This document shows positions 1 through 8,241 of a stretch of 47,587 bases of DNA, one piece after another (positions within the stretch are counted from its first letter, which is position 1; the number at the start of each line of letters is the position of its first letter). Location of the stretch: NCBI GenBank assembly GCA_046050465.1, contig JBJOPS010000025.1, forward strand, positions 1 to 47,587, in the 5' to 3' direction. The position numbers were made by a program, and so were the translations under genes. The notes beneath the pieces were generated by a model. That model saw nothing but the letters and a program-made list of their open reading frames with translations. It was not told the origin of the DNA and did no database searches. The stretch is from Egaibacter sp046050465 (GTDB lineage: Bacteria > Pseudomonadota > Gammaproteobacteria > Burkholderiales > Burkholderiaceae_C).

Positions 1-816
1 CACGATGTCGGCATCAAATTCGCCGGGTGGCGTCAGCAGCGTGAGTGCCAGCAGGTCGGCGGCCACGATGAAGGCAGCCTGCTTGCCGTGCACCAGCGCC
101 ACGTCGGCGCGCAGGTCGTCAATGCGGCCACTGGTGGCGGGGTACTGGGCCAGCACGGCGAAGTAGTCACCGGCCAGCGCGGCTTCCCACTCGGGTGCGG
201 AGTTGGCCAGCGTGACGGTGATGCCCAGCGGCTTGGCGCGGGTCTGGATCACCTCGATGGTTTGCGGGTGGCAGTCGCCGGCCACTACGAAGGTATTGCT
301 CTTGCTCTTGACCGAGCGTTTGGCCAGCGTCATGGCTTCAGCGGCGGCGGTGGCTTCGTCCAGCATGGAGGCGTTGGCCATGGGCATGCCGGTCAGGTCG
401 CAGACCATGGTCTGGAAGTTCACCAGCGCTTCCATGCGGCCCTGGGAAATCTCGGCCTGGTAGGGCGTGTAGGCGGTGTACCAGGCGGGGTTTTCCAGGA
501 TGTTGCGCAGGATCACGCCGGGCGTGTGCGTGCCGTAGTAGCCCTGGCCAATAAAGCTCTTGAGCACCTGGTTCTTGCCTGCCAATGCCTTCAACTCAGC
601 CAGCGCAGCCGCCTCAGAAATCGCAGCGGGGATGTCCATTTTGCTGCTGCGCGCAATGCTGCTCGGCACGATGCTGTCGATCAGCGTGCGGCGCGAGGTC
701 TCGCCAATGGCCTTGAGCATCAGCGCTTCGTCGGCGGCATCGATGCCGATGTGGCGTGCGTGGAATTCGCTGGCGTTTTCCAGCTGGGCGAGAGTGGGGG
801 CAGAGGTCGTTGGCAT
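1..816 (-). CDS. gcvP: Glycine dehydrogenase (decarboxylating), P protein, N-terminal part
   Basis: Pyridoxal-phosphate P protein of the glycine cleavage system, which decarboxylates glycine and passes the aminomethyl group to the lipoyl arm of GcvH. Only the first 272 codons are present; the gene runs off the left edge and the PLP lysine lies outside. The visible part is typical P-protein N-terminal domain: FHARHIGIDAADEALMLKAI near residues 19-38, then FIGQGYYGTHTPGVILRNI and YQAEISQGRMEALVNFQTM. The start ATG at 816 is preceded closely by an in-frame TGA, which fixes the N-terminus. It is the last gene of a gcvT-gcvH-gcvP series on the minus strand, separated from gcvH by a palindromic repeat. 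Confidence 0.95.
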   Translation of the reverse strand, partial: MPTTSAPTLAQLENASEFHARHIGIDAADEALMLKAIGETSRRTLIDSIVPSSIARSSKMDIPAAISEAAALAELKALAGKNQVLKSFIGQGYYGTHTPGVILRNILENPAWYTAYTPYQAEISQGRMEALVNFQTMVCDLTGMPMANASMLDEATAAAEAMTLAKRSVKSKSNTFVVAGDCHPQTIEVIQTRAKPLGITVTLANSAPEWEAALAGDYFAVLAQYPATSGRIDDLRADVALVHGKQAAFIVAADLLALTLLTPPGEFDADIV

Positions 817-858
817 GGACGTTCAGGCTTATTGTTGGTGGATGAGAAGGCAATTTTT

Positions 859-931
859 CGACGGGCCGCCCCTAGAAAAATTAGCCCCCTCGGGGGGCAG
901 CGACCCGCGCAGCGGCGGAGCGTGGGGGCCA
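859..931 (+). repeat. GC-rich palindromic repeat, copy 1 (gcvH-gcvP spacer)
   Basis: About 73 bp with the core GCCCCCTCGGGGGGCAGCGA at 883, followed by a second G-rich block ending GCGTGGGGGCC. A second copy, in opposite orientation, lies inside gcvT at 2215-2288. The CCCCCTCGGGGGG core is itself a perfect palindrome able to form a hairpin. It resembles short REP-like elements common in Comamonadaceae genomes. Confidence 0.8.
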
Positions 932-933
932 GA

Positions 934-1302
934 TCAGCCCGCGGAGAAGGCGTTGTAGCTGGTTTCGTCCATCAGGCCTTCCAACTCCGAGGGGTTGGAC
1001 AGCTTGACCTTGAAGAACCAGCCGGCGCCCAGCGGGTCGGTGTTGGCCAATGCGGGGTCGGCACGCAGGGCTTCGTTCACTTCGGTGATCTCGCCAGTCA
1101 CCGGCATATAGACATCGGCAGCGGCCTTGACGGATTCCACCACGCCGGCCACGGCCTTGGCGTCAATGGCGGCGCCCACTTCGGGCAGGTCCACAAACAC
1201 CACGTCGCCCAGCGCGTCTTGCGCGTGGTGGGTGATGCCGACGGTGGCGATGCCGCCTTCAACCTTGAGCCATTCGTGGTCGGGGGTGTACTGGATGGGC
1301 AT
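934..1302 (-). CDS. gcvH: Glycine cleavage system H protein
   Basis: Lipoyl carrier protein that shuttles the methylamine group from GcvP to GcvT and then to the dihydrolipoyl dehydrogenase. It has 122 residues, the usual family length. The start MPIQYTPDHEWLKVEGG and the lipoylation motif GVVESVKAAADVYMP, with the modified lysine at about residue 59, are both clear. It lies between gcvT (91 bases upstream) and gcvP (117 bases downstream) on the same strand, so the three are probably co-transcribed. The downstream spacer holds a strong palindromic repeat that could affect gcvP read-through. Confidence 0.97.
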   Translation of the reverse strand: MPIQYTPDHEWLKVEGGIATVGITHHAQDALGDVVFVDLPEVGAAIDAKAVAGVVESVKAAADVYMPVTGEITEVNEALRADPALANTDPLGAGWFFKVKLSNPSELEGLMDETSYNAFSAG

Positions 1303-1393
1303 GGAGAACTCCTGAAAAACGGATGATTGAAAGGAATGAAAACAATAAAAACGAACCTGCCAGGACAGACTTTAGCCGCCCTGGCCCTGGGGT

Positions 1394-2650
1394 TTAGCCC
1401 CGGTAGTAGCGCGTGGGCACAAAGGGCATGGCACTGACCTCCATAGGCACGGGCTTGCCGCGCACGATGGCCACCACCTTGCTGCCCATAGCCGCCCAGG
1501 CCGCATCCACATAGCCCATGGCCACGGGTTTGTCGATGGTGGGGCCGAGCAGGCCGCTGGTGACCTCGCCAATCTTGTTGCCAGCGCCGTCTTGCAGCTC
1601 GGTGTGGTCACGCACGGGGATGCGCTCCAGGGCAATCAGTCCTACGCGCTTTCTAGTGCATTTTGTGCCGCTGGCCCCCGTGGAATATGCGAGAGCAGCT
1701 AGTATTTTTGTAGCGCCTGGGAAGCCGCCTTCACGTGCCCCACCGGCGCGGCGTACCTTTTGCATGGCCCACAGCAGACCTGCTTCGATGGGGTTGGTGG
1801 TTGTATCAATGTCGTTGCCGTAGAGGCACAGGCCGGCTTCCAGGCGCAGGGAGTTGCGCGCGCCCAGGCCAATCGGCTTCACCTCGGGCTGCGCCAGCAG
1901 TGCGCGGGCCAGCGCATCGGCATGGTCGTTGTGGACCGAGATTTCAAACCCGTCTTCGCCGGTGTAGCCGCTGCGGGTCAGGAACACGTCAATCTTCTGG
2001 GCGCCGGTGTCCACCGTGAAATTGCCACCGGTCATGAACACCAGCTTTTCCACGCCGGGCGCCAGGCGGGAGAGGGCGGCGACGGCCTGCGGGCCTTGCA
2101 ACGCCAGCAGCGCGTACTCGGGCAGGGGGATGACCTGGCAGCGGCTGCCAATCTTGGCCTGGATGTGGGCAATATCGCCTGCCTTACAGGCACCGTTGAC
2201 GATCACGAAGATGTTGCCCCCACGCTCTCCCGTTGCACGTGGGTCGCTGCCCCCCGAGGGGGCCTTCGCGTCTTGGGGCGGCCCGGCGACGCTCAATTCA
2301 TTGTTCCCCATGTTGAAAAACATCAGGTCATCAATGATGGTGCCCTTGTCGGTGAGCAGCAGGCCGTAGCGTTGCTTGCCCACGGGCAGGTCGATCACGT
2401 CCACGGGCATCAGCGTCTCCAACGCGGCGGCGGCGTCCGGCCCCACCAGGCGCAGCTGGCCCATGTGGGAGACGTCAAACAGGCCAACGGCATTGCGGGT
2501 GTGGTGGTGCTCGGCCATCAGGCCGGCGGGGTACTGCACGGGCATGGAGTAGCCGGCAAACGGCACCATGCGGGCGCCCAGCTCGATGTGCAGGGCATTG
2601 AGCGGGGTGGTCAGCAAAGGGGGGAGCGAAGCATGGGCGGGAGCAGACAT
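1394..2650 (-). CDS. gcvT: Aminomethyltransferase (T protein) with two repeat-derived in-frame insertions
   Basis: Tetrahydrofolate-dependent T protein that releases ammonia and 5,10-methylenetetrahydrofolate from the GcvH-bound intermediate. At 418 residues it is about 40 longer than usual. Conserved blocks are intact: GARMVPFAGYSMPVQY, HHHTRNAVGLFDVSHMGQ, RSGYTGEDGFEI and KRVGLIALERIPVRDHTEL. The extra length sits at residues about 120-146, between NNEL and IFVIVNGACKAGD, where the DNA is a copy of the GC-rich palindrome, and at about 314-332, where the DNA matches the small dispersed repeat. Both keep the frame. First gene of gcvTHP. No glycine riboswitch was recognised upstream. Confidence 0.95.
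   Translation of the reverse strand: MSAPAHASLPPLLTTPLNALHIELGARMVPFAGYSMPVQYPAGLMAEHHHTRNAVGLFDVSHMGQLRLVGPDAAAALETLMPVDVIDLPVGKQRYGLLLTDKGTIIDDLMFFNMGNNELSVAGPPQDAKAPSGGSDPRATGERGGNIFVIVNGACKAGDIAHIQAKIGSRCQVIPLPEYALLALQGPQAVAALSRLAPGVEKLVFMTGGNFTVDTGAQKIDVFLTRSGYTGEDGFEISVHNDHADALARALLAQPEVKPIGLGARNSLRLEAGLCLYGNDIDTTTNPIEAGLLWAMQKVRRAGGAREGGFPGATKILAALAYSTGASGTKCTRKRVGLIALERIPVRDHTELQDGAGNKIGEVTSGLLGPTIDKPVAMGYVDAAWAAMGSKVVAIVRGKPVPMEVSAMPFVPTRYYRG
1648..1715 (-). repeat. Small dispersed repeat inside gcvT
   Basis: On the minus strand this stretch reads GCTACAAAAATACTAGCTGC, then TCTCGCATATTCCACGGGGG and CCAGCGGCACAAAATGC. It matches the core of the small repeat seen at 6018, 8770, 26525, 31380 and 34903 (a TAGC...AGCT...GCGC block plus a GGGCTAG-like block). 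It encodes about residues 314-332 of GcvT. Confidence 0.6.
2215..2288 (-). repeat. GC-rich palindromic repeat, copy 2 (inside gcvT)
   Basis: Read on the minus strand it runs from CGCCGGGCCGCCCCAAG through CCCCCTCGGGGGGCAGCGAC to GAGCGTGGGGGCA, matching copy 1 at 859-931 along its whole length apart from a few variable positions. It is translated as part of GcvT (GPPQDAKAPSGGSDPRATGE). Confidence 0.8.
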
Positions 2651-2676
2651 GGTGGCAACCCAGGTAGGGGCAAATC

Positions 2677-2713
2677 AAAAAACCGGGGCGTGTGCCAAGC
2701 TGCTGCAGCCGGT
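2677..2713 (-). terminator. Possible terminator after the ETF-QO gene
   Basis: On the minus strand, ACCGG and CCGGT bracket a loop containing a GCTG/CAGC mini-stem and are followed by TTTTTT. It lies between the ETF-QO stop and the gcvT start. The stem is short, so this is tentative. Confidence 0.35.
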
Positions 2714-2786
2714 AGTTGAATTGCCGTGGAGGGATCTGTAGAGGCCGTGGTGCCGACATCCTGGCCCGCGGGAATTGACAGCGTAA

Positions 2787-4478
2787 TCACATACCCGCGT
2801 AGTTGGGTCCGCCACCGCCTTCGGGTGTTACCCAGACGATGTTTTGCGTGGGGTCCTTGATGTCACACGTTTTGCAGTGCACGCAGTTTTGCGCGTTGAT
2901 CTGCAGCCGGTCAGTGTTGTCATCGTTCTTTACAAACTCGTATACACCGGCTGGACAGTAGCGTGCCTCCGGTCCGGCGTACTTGGCCAGGTTGATACTG
3001 ACTGGTACCGATGCGTCCTTAAGTGTCAAGTGAGCCGGTTGCTGCTCTTCATGATTGGTGTTGCTGATGAACACGCTGGAGAGACGATCGAAAGTCAGCT
3101 TGCCATCGGGCTTGGGATAGACGATGGGTTTGCATTCAGCCGCAGGCTTCAGGCAGGCATGGTCCGGCTTGTCGCGGCGCAGCGTCCAGGGAATATGGCC
3201 GCGCAGTACGAACTGCTCGAAGCCATTCATCAGCGTGGCAGTGGTCAGGCCGTACTTGAACCAGTTTTTGAAGTTACGGTCTTTGTTCAGCTCGGTGTGC
3301 AGCCAGCTCTTGTCAAATGCTTGCGGGTAGGCCTCCAGTGCATCATGCTGGCGGCCAGATACCACGGCGTCGTATGCGGCTTCGGCGGCCAGCATGCCGG
3401 TTTTGATGGCTGCGTGGCTGCCCTTGATGCGGCCCACATTCAGATAGCCCGCGTTGCAGCCCACCAGTGCGCCACCCGGGAACACGGTCTTGGGCAAGGC
3501 GTTTATACCGCTGGCATTGATGGCGCGCGCACCGTAGGACAGGCGTTTGGCGGTCACTTCGCCTTTGTCGTTCTCCAGGTAATAGCGCACGTTGGGGTGC
3601 GTCTTCCAGCGCTGGAATTCTTCAAAGGGGCTGAGATAAGGGTTGGTGTAACCCAGGCCGGTGACAAAGCCCAGTGCAACCTTGTTGCCCTCCAGGTGAT
3701 AGAGGAAAGCGCCACCGTAAGTGTCGGACTCCATAGGCCAGCCAGCGGTGTGCATGACAAAACCGGGTTTGTGACGGCTGGGGTCGATTTCCCACAACTC
3801 CTTGATGCCGATGCCAAAACTCTGCGGGTCGCGGTCTTCGTCCAGCTTGAACTTGGCAATCAGTTGCTTGCCCAGGTGGCCACGTGCGCCTTCAGCAAAC
3901 ACGGTGTATTTGCCCAGCAATTCCATGCCGAGCTGGAAGTTGTCGGTGGGTTCACCATCTTTGCCCACGCCCATATTGCCAGTGGCCACGCCTTTGACCG
4001 ATCCGTTGTCGTTGTACAGCACTTCGGCTGCGGAAAAGCCGGGGAAAATTTCAACCCCCAGGGCTTCGGCCTGCTCGGCCAGCCACTTGGTGACGGAGCC
4101 CAGACTCACGATGTAGTTGCCGTGGTTGTGTGCAAACGGCGGTAGCAGCATGTTGGGAACACGAAAGCCCGATTTTTCGCCCAGGAAGAGGTAGGCATCG
4201 TCGGTCACCGGCTGGTTCAGCGGAGCGCCCAGTTCTTTCCAGTTGGGCAGCAGCTCAGTCAGAGCCTTGGGGTCCATGATGGCGCCAGACAGAATGTGCG
4301 CACCAGGCTCGGAGCCTTTTTCAAGAACGACGACGGAAACATCGTTGCCTTTTTCAGATGCCAGCTGTTTGAGGCGAATGGCTGTGGCCAATCCACCCGG
4401 GCCACCGCCTACAACAACGATGTCGTATTCCATGGCTTCACGGGGGCCAAACTGCGCGATGATTTCGTCGTGGGTCAT
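2787..4478 (-). CDS. etfD: Electron transfer flavoprotein-ubiquinone oxidoreductase
   Basis: Inner-membrane FAD and 4Fe-4S enzyme that moves electrons from ETF, reduced by acyl-CoA and other dehydrogenases, to ubiquinone. 563 residues from the chosen ATG. The N-terminal dinucleotide fold MEYDIVVVGGGPGGLATAIRL is followed by VVLEKGSEPGAHILSGA. The C-terminal ferredoxin-like part carries CPAGVYEF and NCVHCKTCDIKDPTQNI, the cluster cysteines, and ends EGGGGPNYAGM, as typical for the family. An in-frame GTG at 4529 would add 17 residues but has poor context. It is divergent from the SDR gene at 4581. Confidence 0.95.
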   Translation of the reverse strand: MTHDEIIAQFGPREAMEYDIVVVGGGPGGLATAIRLKQLASEKGNDVSVVVLEKGSEPGAHILSGAIMDPKALTELLPNWKELGAPLNQPVTDDAYLFLGEKSGFRVPNMLLPPFAHNHGNYIVSLGSVTKWLAEQAEALGVEIFPGFSAAEVLYNDNGSVKGVATGNMGVGKDGEPTDNFQLGMELLGKYTVFAEGARGHLGKQLIAKFKLDEDRDPQSFGIGIKELWEIDPSRHKPGFVMHTAGWPMESDTYGGAFLYHLEGNKVALGFVTGLGYTNPYLSPFEEFQRWKTHPNVRYYLENDKGEVTAKRLSYGARAINASGINALPKTVFPGGALVGCNAGYLNVGRIKGSHAAIKTGMLAAEAAYDAVVSGRQHDALEAYPQAFDKSWLHTELNKDRNFKNWFKYGLTTATLMNGFEQFVLRGHIPWTLRRDKPDHACLKPAAECKPIVYPKPDGKLTFDRLSSVFISNTNHEEQQPAHLTLKDASVPVSINLAKYAGPEARYCPAGVYEFVKNDDNTDRLQINAQNCVHCKTCDIKDPTQNIVWVTPEGGGGPNYAGM

Positions 4479-4580
4479 GTTCTGTTCTTCGGTGTTGGGA
4501 GTAGGCGTGATTTTATGCGGGACTGACACCGCGCAACGTCATAATCGAACGATCGATTCTGATTCGTGGAGATTCTCTAA

Positions 4581-5363
4581 ATGGCTTACAGCATTGACCT
4601 TTCCGGGCGAGTCGCCTTCATTACAGGCGCTTCCAGCGGCTTGGGCGCGCAGTTCGCGCGCACCCTTTCTGCTGCAGGCGCTGCGGTGGTGCTGGCCAGT
4701 CGCCGTCTGGAAAAACTGAAAGAATTGCGTGCCCAGATTGAAGGTGCAGGTGGTGACGCACATGTCATTGAACTGGACGTGACTGATCGTGACTCCATCA
4801 AATCTGCAGTGGCGCATGCCGAAACCGAAGTGGGTTCGATTGATATCCTGGTCAACAACTCGGGGGTCAGCACAACCCAGCGCATTCAGGATGTATCGGA
4901 AGAAGATTTCGACTTCATGTTCAACACAAATGTGAAGGGTGCTTTTTTTGTGGCGCAGGAAGTGGGCAAACGCATGCTGGCCCGCGCCCGCGGTGCGGCG
5001 CCGGGCAGCTACACGGGCGGGCGCATCATCAACATTGCGTCGATGGCGGGCCTGCGTGTATTGCCGCAAATTGGCGTCTATTGCATGAGCAAGGCCGCTG
5101 TGGTGCAGATGACCAAGGCCATGGCGCTGGAATGGGGCAAGTTTGGCATCAACGTCAATGCCATTTGCCCCGGTTATATCGACACCGAGATCAACCACCA
5201 GCACTGGAAAACCGAGCAGGGCCAGAAGCTGGTGCAAATGTTGCCGCGCAAGAGGATCGGGCAGGCCAAGGATCTGGATGCGCTGCTGGTCATGCTTTGC
5301 TCAAACGAAAGTCACTTCATCAATGGCGCCGTGATTCAGGCTGACGATGGTTTTGCTGTCTAG
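4581..5363 (+). CDS. SDR family NAD(P)-dependent oxidoreductase
   Basis: Classical short-chain dehydrogenase of 260 residues. The cofactor motif TGASSGLGAQFA is near residues 15-26, DILVNNSG near 95, the catalytic serine is in NIASMAGL, and the YxxxK pair is in GVYCMSKAAVVQMTKAMALEW. The C-terminus HFINGAVIQADDGFAV is typical. The substrate cannot be read from sequence. Divergence from ETF-QO hints at fatty- or acyl-CoA-related metabolism, which is inference. The EamA transporter gene begins 6 bases after the stop, so the two are probably one transcript. Confidence 0.9.
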   Translation: MAYSIDLSGRVAFITGASSGLGAQFARTLSAAGAAVVLASRRLEKLKELRAQIEGAGGDAHVIELDVTDRDSIKSAVAHAETEVGSIDILVNNSGVSTTQRIQDVSEEDFDFMFNTNVKGAFFVAQEVGKRMLARARGAAPGSYTGGRIINIASMAGLRVLPQIGVYCMSKAAVVQMTKAMALEWGKFGINVNAICPGYIDTEINHQHWKTEQGQKLVQMLPRKRIGQAKDLDALLVMLCSNESHFINGAVIQADDGFAV

Positions 5364-5369
5364 CCAGAC

Positions 5370-6284
5370 GTGCTGACGGGCATACTGGCCGGCCTGGCTG
5401 CTGGCGCGTTGTGGGGGCTGGTGTTTGTTGCGCCCCGCATGACGCCGGGGTTGTCGTCAGTTGATCTGGCTGCAGGCCGCTTCATCAGCTACGGCATCGT
5501 TGCCGCGCTGGTGATGGTGCTGACCTGGCGTTCACACAAACTACCCACTGTCAGTCAGGCGCTGGCCGCGATGGGCATGAGTCTGCTGGGATTCACGGGG
5601 TATTACCTGTTGCTGGTGCTGGCCATTCAGCATGCGGGCACGGAGGTGCCTACGCTCATCATCGGCACCATCCCTATCTGGGCGATGCTGCTGGGCAAAC
5701 CGCATGGCCTGAAATGGTCGTCACTGATTCCGGGGCTGCTGCTGACCGCTATGGGCCTGGTGCTGATGATGCAAGTCATGAGTGCGGCTCAGTCGCCAGT
5801 TGTCGAAGCCGCAGGCGGCGGCAATGGGGCCCGTTTCTGGTGGGGTGTTTTGCTGGCTGTCGCCGCGACCGTGTGCTGGACTGCCTATGCCATTCTGAAC
5901 ACGGCGTGGCTCAAGCGCCATCCGGAGGTGAACGCTACCGAGTGGGCGAACTGGCTCGGCATCGCAACCGGCCTCGGTGCCCTTGTCCTTTGGTTTTTGG
6001 CTGGATCTTCATCAGAAGAGCTTCTAGCCCTCGACAATATTGCCTGGTCAGCTACTATTTGTATAGCAACCGGCGTGGGGTCAGCCTGGCTGGCAACAAT
6101 TCTGTGGAACGTGGCCAGCCAGCGTTTGAGCGCCAGCTTGTGCGGGCAGATGATCGTCAGTGAAACCCTGTTCGCATTGATTTATTCCTACGCATGGGAC
6201 AGTCAGTGGCCCACAGCCATCCCGTTGTTGGCCTGTGTGTGTTTCATACTCGGCATATTGGCCTCCATCCGTGCGCACCGCTAG
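5370..6284 (+). CDS. EamA/DMT-superfamily transporter
   Basis: Integral membrane protein of 304 residues with about ten hydrophobic segments, the EamA (drug/metabolite transporter) pattern. The chosen start is GTG at 5370, because the first membrane helix (ILAGLAAGALWGLVFVAP) lies upstream of the first ATG. Substrate unknown. It follows the SDR gene by 6 bases. Within the second half, around residues 217-233 (SSSEELLALDNIAWSATI), the DNA matches the small dispersed repeat, so the loop appears to have been altered by a repeat insertion while staying in frame. Confidence 0.85.
   Translation: MLTGILAGLAAGALWGLVFVAPRMTPGLSSVDLAAGRFISYGIVAALVMVLTWRSHKLPTVSQALAAMGMSLLGFTGYYLLLVLAIQHAGTEVPTLIIGTIPIWAMLLGKPHGLKWSSLIPGLLLTAMGLVLMMQVMSAAQSPVVEAAGGGNGARFWWGVLLAVAATVCWTAYAILNTAWLKRHPEVNATEWANWLGIATGLGALVLWFLAGSSSEELLALDNIAWSATICIATGVGSAWLATILWNVASQRLSASLCGQMIVSETLFALIYSYAWDSQWPTAIPLLACVCFILGILASIRAHR
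6018..6070 (+). repeat. Small dispersed repeat inside the EamA gene
   Basis: GCTTCTAGCCCT and, 20 bases on, CAGCTACTATTTGTATAGCA match the repeat family members at 31380 and 8770. The reading frame passes through without a stop. Confidence 0.6.
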
Positions 6285-6375
6285 CCACCAGCGTCTGCGT
6301 GCAGTACCACATCAACATGCCTTGACGGGCTGCAGCGGCTTGACCCCTGATATTTTCCGGCGTATCCTCAAATGC

Positions 6376-6936
6376 ATGCGTTCTGCTGTCATCCGTTTTT
6401 TGCTCGTGGTTACCCTGTTTCCAACCTCGCTGGCTCATGCTGCTCCCGAGACTGGTTCGGATGATGATCTAGACCAGCTACTCGCCGATAAGGGCCTGGT
6501 CATCAAGCTGAGTGAACAACTTGGTCAGGTGAGACAGTCAGTCGGTGAAAAGGCTTCCGAGCTGGTTTTCTACTCCATGGGCTTTTTGGGGATTCCCTAT
6601 CAACGAGGTGGCAACTCGGCCCAGACTGGTTTTGATTGCAGTGGATTTGTTCGAGCGGTGTATGAACAAACAGTTGGTCTTGTATTGCCCCGGCGCGCCG
6701 ACCAGCAGGCCGCAGCCACGCATGCCATAGAGAAAAGCGAGTTACAGCCGGGCGACCTGGTGTTCTTTAACACCATGAAACGCGCTTTCAGTCACGTTGG
6801 CATTTATGTGGGCGATAACAAGTTCATTCACTCACCCCGCTCTGGATCTGAAGTTCGAGTGGAAGATATGCGCATAGCTTATTGGCAAACCCGTTTCAAT
6901 GGCGCCCGTCGCGTGGATATTGCAAAACAGCCCTGA
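6376..6936 (+). CDS. NlpC/P60 family cell-wall hydrolase
   Basis: Exported peptidoglycan endopeptidase of 186 residues. The ATG at 6376 gives a clean signal peptide, MRSAVIRFLLVVTLFPTSLAHA, cleaved before APE. The C-terminal NlpC/P60 fold has GIPYQRGGNSAQTGFDCSGFV with the catalytic cysteine, then GDLVFF, SHVGIYVGDNKFIHSPRSG with the catalytic histidine. It probably cleaves within peptide stems (gamma-D-Glu to diamino acid), as known for the family. A longer frame starting at 6235 overlaps the transporter gene and lacks a signal peptide, so it was not used. Confidence 0.93.
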   Translation: MRSAVIRFLLVVTLFPTSLAHAAPETGSDDDLDQLLADKGLVIKLSEQLGQVRQSVGEKASELVFYSMGFLGIPYQRGGNSAQTGFDCSGFVRAVYEQTVGLVLPRRADQQAAATHAIEKSELQPGDLVFFNTMKRAFSHVGIYVGDNKFIHSPRSGSEVRVEDMRIAYWQTRFNGARRVDIAKQP

Positions 6937-7018
6937 CACCGGGTGATGGCAGCATGGCATCGCGCACCAACGCTGGCCGCAGCATTTCTGGTTGTACGTC
7001 AGTCCTGCTGACGACCCA

Positions 7019-8167
7019 TCAGGCCTTGATCTCTCTGGCCGTGATCTGGTACTTGAAGTCGTCCGGAGCGTAAGAGTCCAGCCGACCCCCGGCGTTCTCG
7101 GCCGTGGGGTACATGAAGAAGCCCAGTTGCGGGCCCTTCGAATTCGGCAGGTTCACGTCGTGGGCTGTGTTGTAGGCCATCCAGTTGCCTTCCCAGCCGC
7201 CAAACAACGCCTTGTTGACCGGCGCCACGATGGCGTTTTGCGGCGACTTGATCCACTCGGGCGTTTCCTGTCGCATGACCTTGGCCACGTCGGCGGGGTC
7301 CATGCCCACCCAGCCGTAACCTTTGAGGTACACCTCTGCGCGGCAGTGCTGCGCGCCTTTGAGGCTGGTGGAATTGCCACCCAGCTCCTTGTAGCCAAAG
7401 GCGCTGGGTGCCACGCGCAGGCCGTACACGTCGCGCGCGGGAATGCCCAGCGCACGGTTCATGCCGACAAACAGCGCGTTCAGGTCGGCGCACTTGCCGC
7501 CCAGATTGCCGGTTTCCAGCATGGTTTTGATATCGCCCTCGCCGCAACCCTTGACCTTGGGCTCGCGGAAAGTGTGGGCCACGATCCAGTCGTACAGCTT
7601 CTTCGCCTTTTCGGCGTCCGTGCTGGCGCCCTTGGAGGCTTCCAGTGCCGTGGTGCGCACGATGCCGTTGGTGGGCAGCAGGCTGGTAGGCTGGGTCCAG
7701 TATTTGAGGGACGCAGCATCTTCAGCCGTGGCCTGCCTGTTCGCCCAGTTGGCGGCGCGGTTCTGGGTCTGGATGCGGCTGGTCAGCTCGACAAACGGCT
7801 GCGGCTGGTTCTCGGCAAACTCGACGTACAACATGCGCGCGCCGTGTTTGTCATCATCGGTCATCTTGGTCTGGCCGTTGCTGGAGAAACTGCTTTCCAG
7901 CGACTTTTGCCAATCGGTGTTGACCGAGGGTATCGGCAGCCAGACGCGGGTGGCGCCCTGCGGCTTGACAATGTCCACCCGCGTGGTGACTTCAAACGTG
8001 CGCCAGTTGCCGGGCATGGGCGCAAACTGTCGATCGGCAGGGGCAGGGGCAGGGGTGGCTGGCGCAGTGAACTGTGCGAAACTGATAGCAGGTAGCGCAG
8101 ATGCAGCAAGGGTTGCAGCCGATTGTTGCAGGAATTTTCGGCGTGCGAAGGTGTGAACGGTGGTCAT
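7019..8167 (-). CDS. Transglutaminase-like domain protein, Tat-exported
   Basis: 382 residues from the ATG at 8167, which has GGAG 8 bases upstream. The N-terminus FARRKFLQQSAATLAASALP is a twin-arginine signal, so the protein is probably exported folded. The middle and C-terminal part is a transglutaminase/protease-like core: AKKLYDWIVAHTFREPKVKG, GGKCADLNALFVGMNRALGI with the catalytic cysteine, then a histidine in AQHCRAEVYLKGYGWVGMD followed by the aspartate. Members of this family act as peptidases or have unknown substrates. The TlpA-like gene lies upstream on the same strand (74 bases) and may be co-transcribed. Confidence 0.88.
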   Translation of the reverse strand: MTTVHTFARRKFLQQSAATLAASALPAISFAQFTAPATPAPAPADRQFAPMPGNWRTFEVTTRVDIVKPQGATRVWLPIPSVNTDWQKSLESSFSSNGQTKMTDDDKHGARMLYVEFAENQPQPFVELTSRIQTQNRAANWANRQATAEDAASLKYWTQPTSLLPTNGIVRTTALEASKGASTDAEKAKKLYDWIVAHTFREPKVKGCGEGDIKTMLETGNLGGKCADLNALFVGMNRALGIPARDVYGLRVAPSAFGYKELGGNSTSLKGAQHCRAEVYLKGYGWVGMDPADVAKVMRQETPEWIKSPQNAIVAPVNKALFGGWEGNWMAYNTAHDVNLPNSKGPQLGFFMYPTAENAGGRLDSYAPDDFKYQITAREIKA

Positions 8168-8241
8168 CAAGAGAACTCCGGATAGGTGGGGGATAACGTT
8201 GCTATCGGCGCAGTAAAGATGCACCGAGATTGCAGGCTGGA

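Noticed and set aside
88..1326. A 412-codon plus-strand frame across gcvP and gcvH
   Set aside because: It spans two real minus-strand genes and the repeat between them, so it is a shadow.
2651..2786. A glycine riboswitch before gcvT
   Set aside because: None of the conserved glycine-aptamer core sequences is present.
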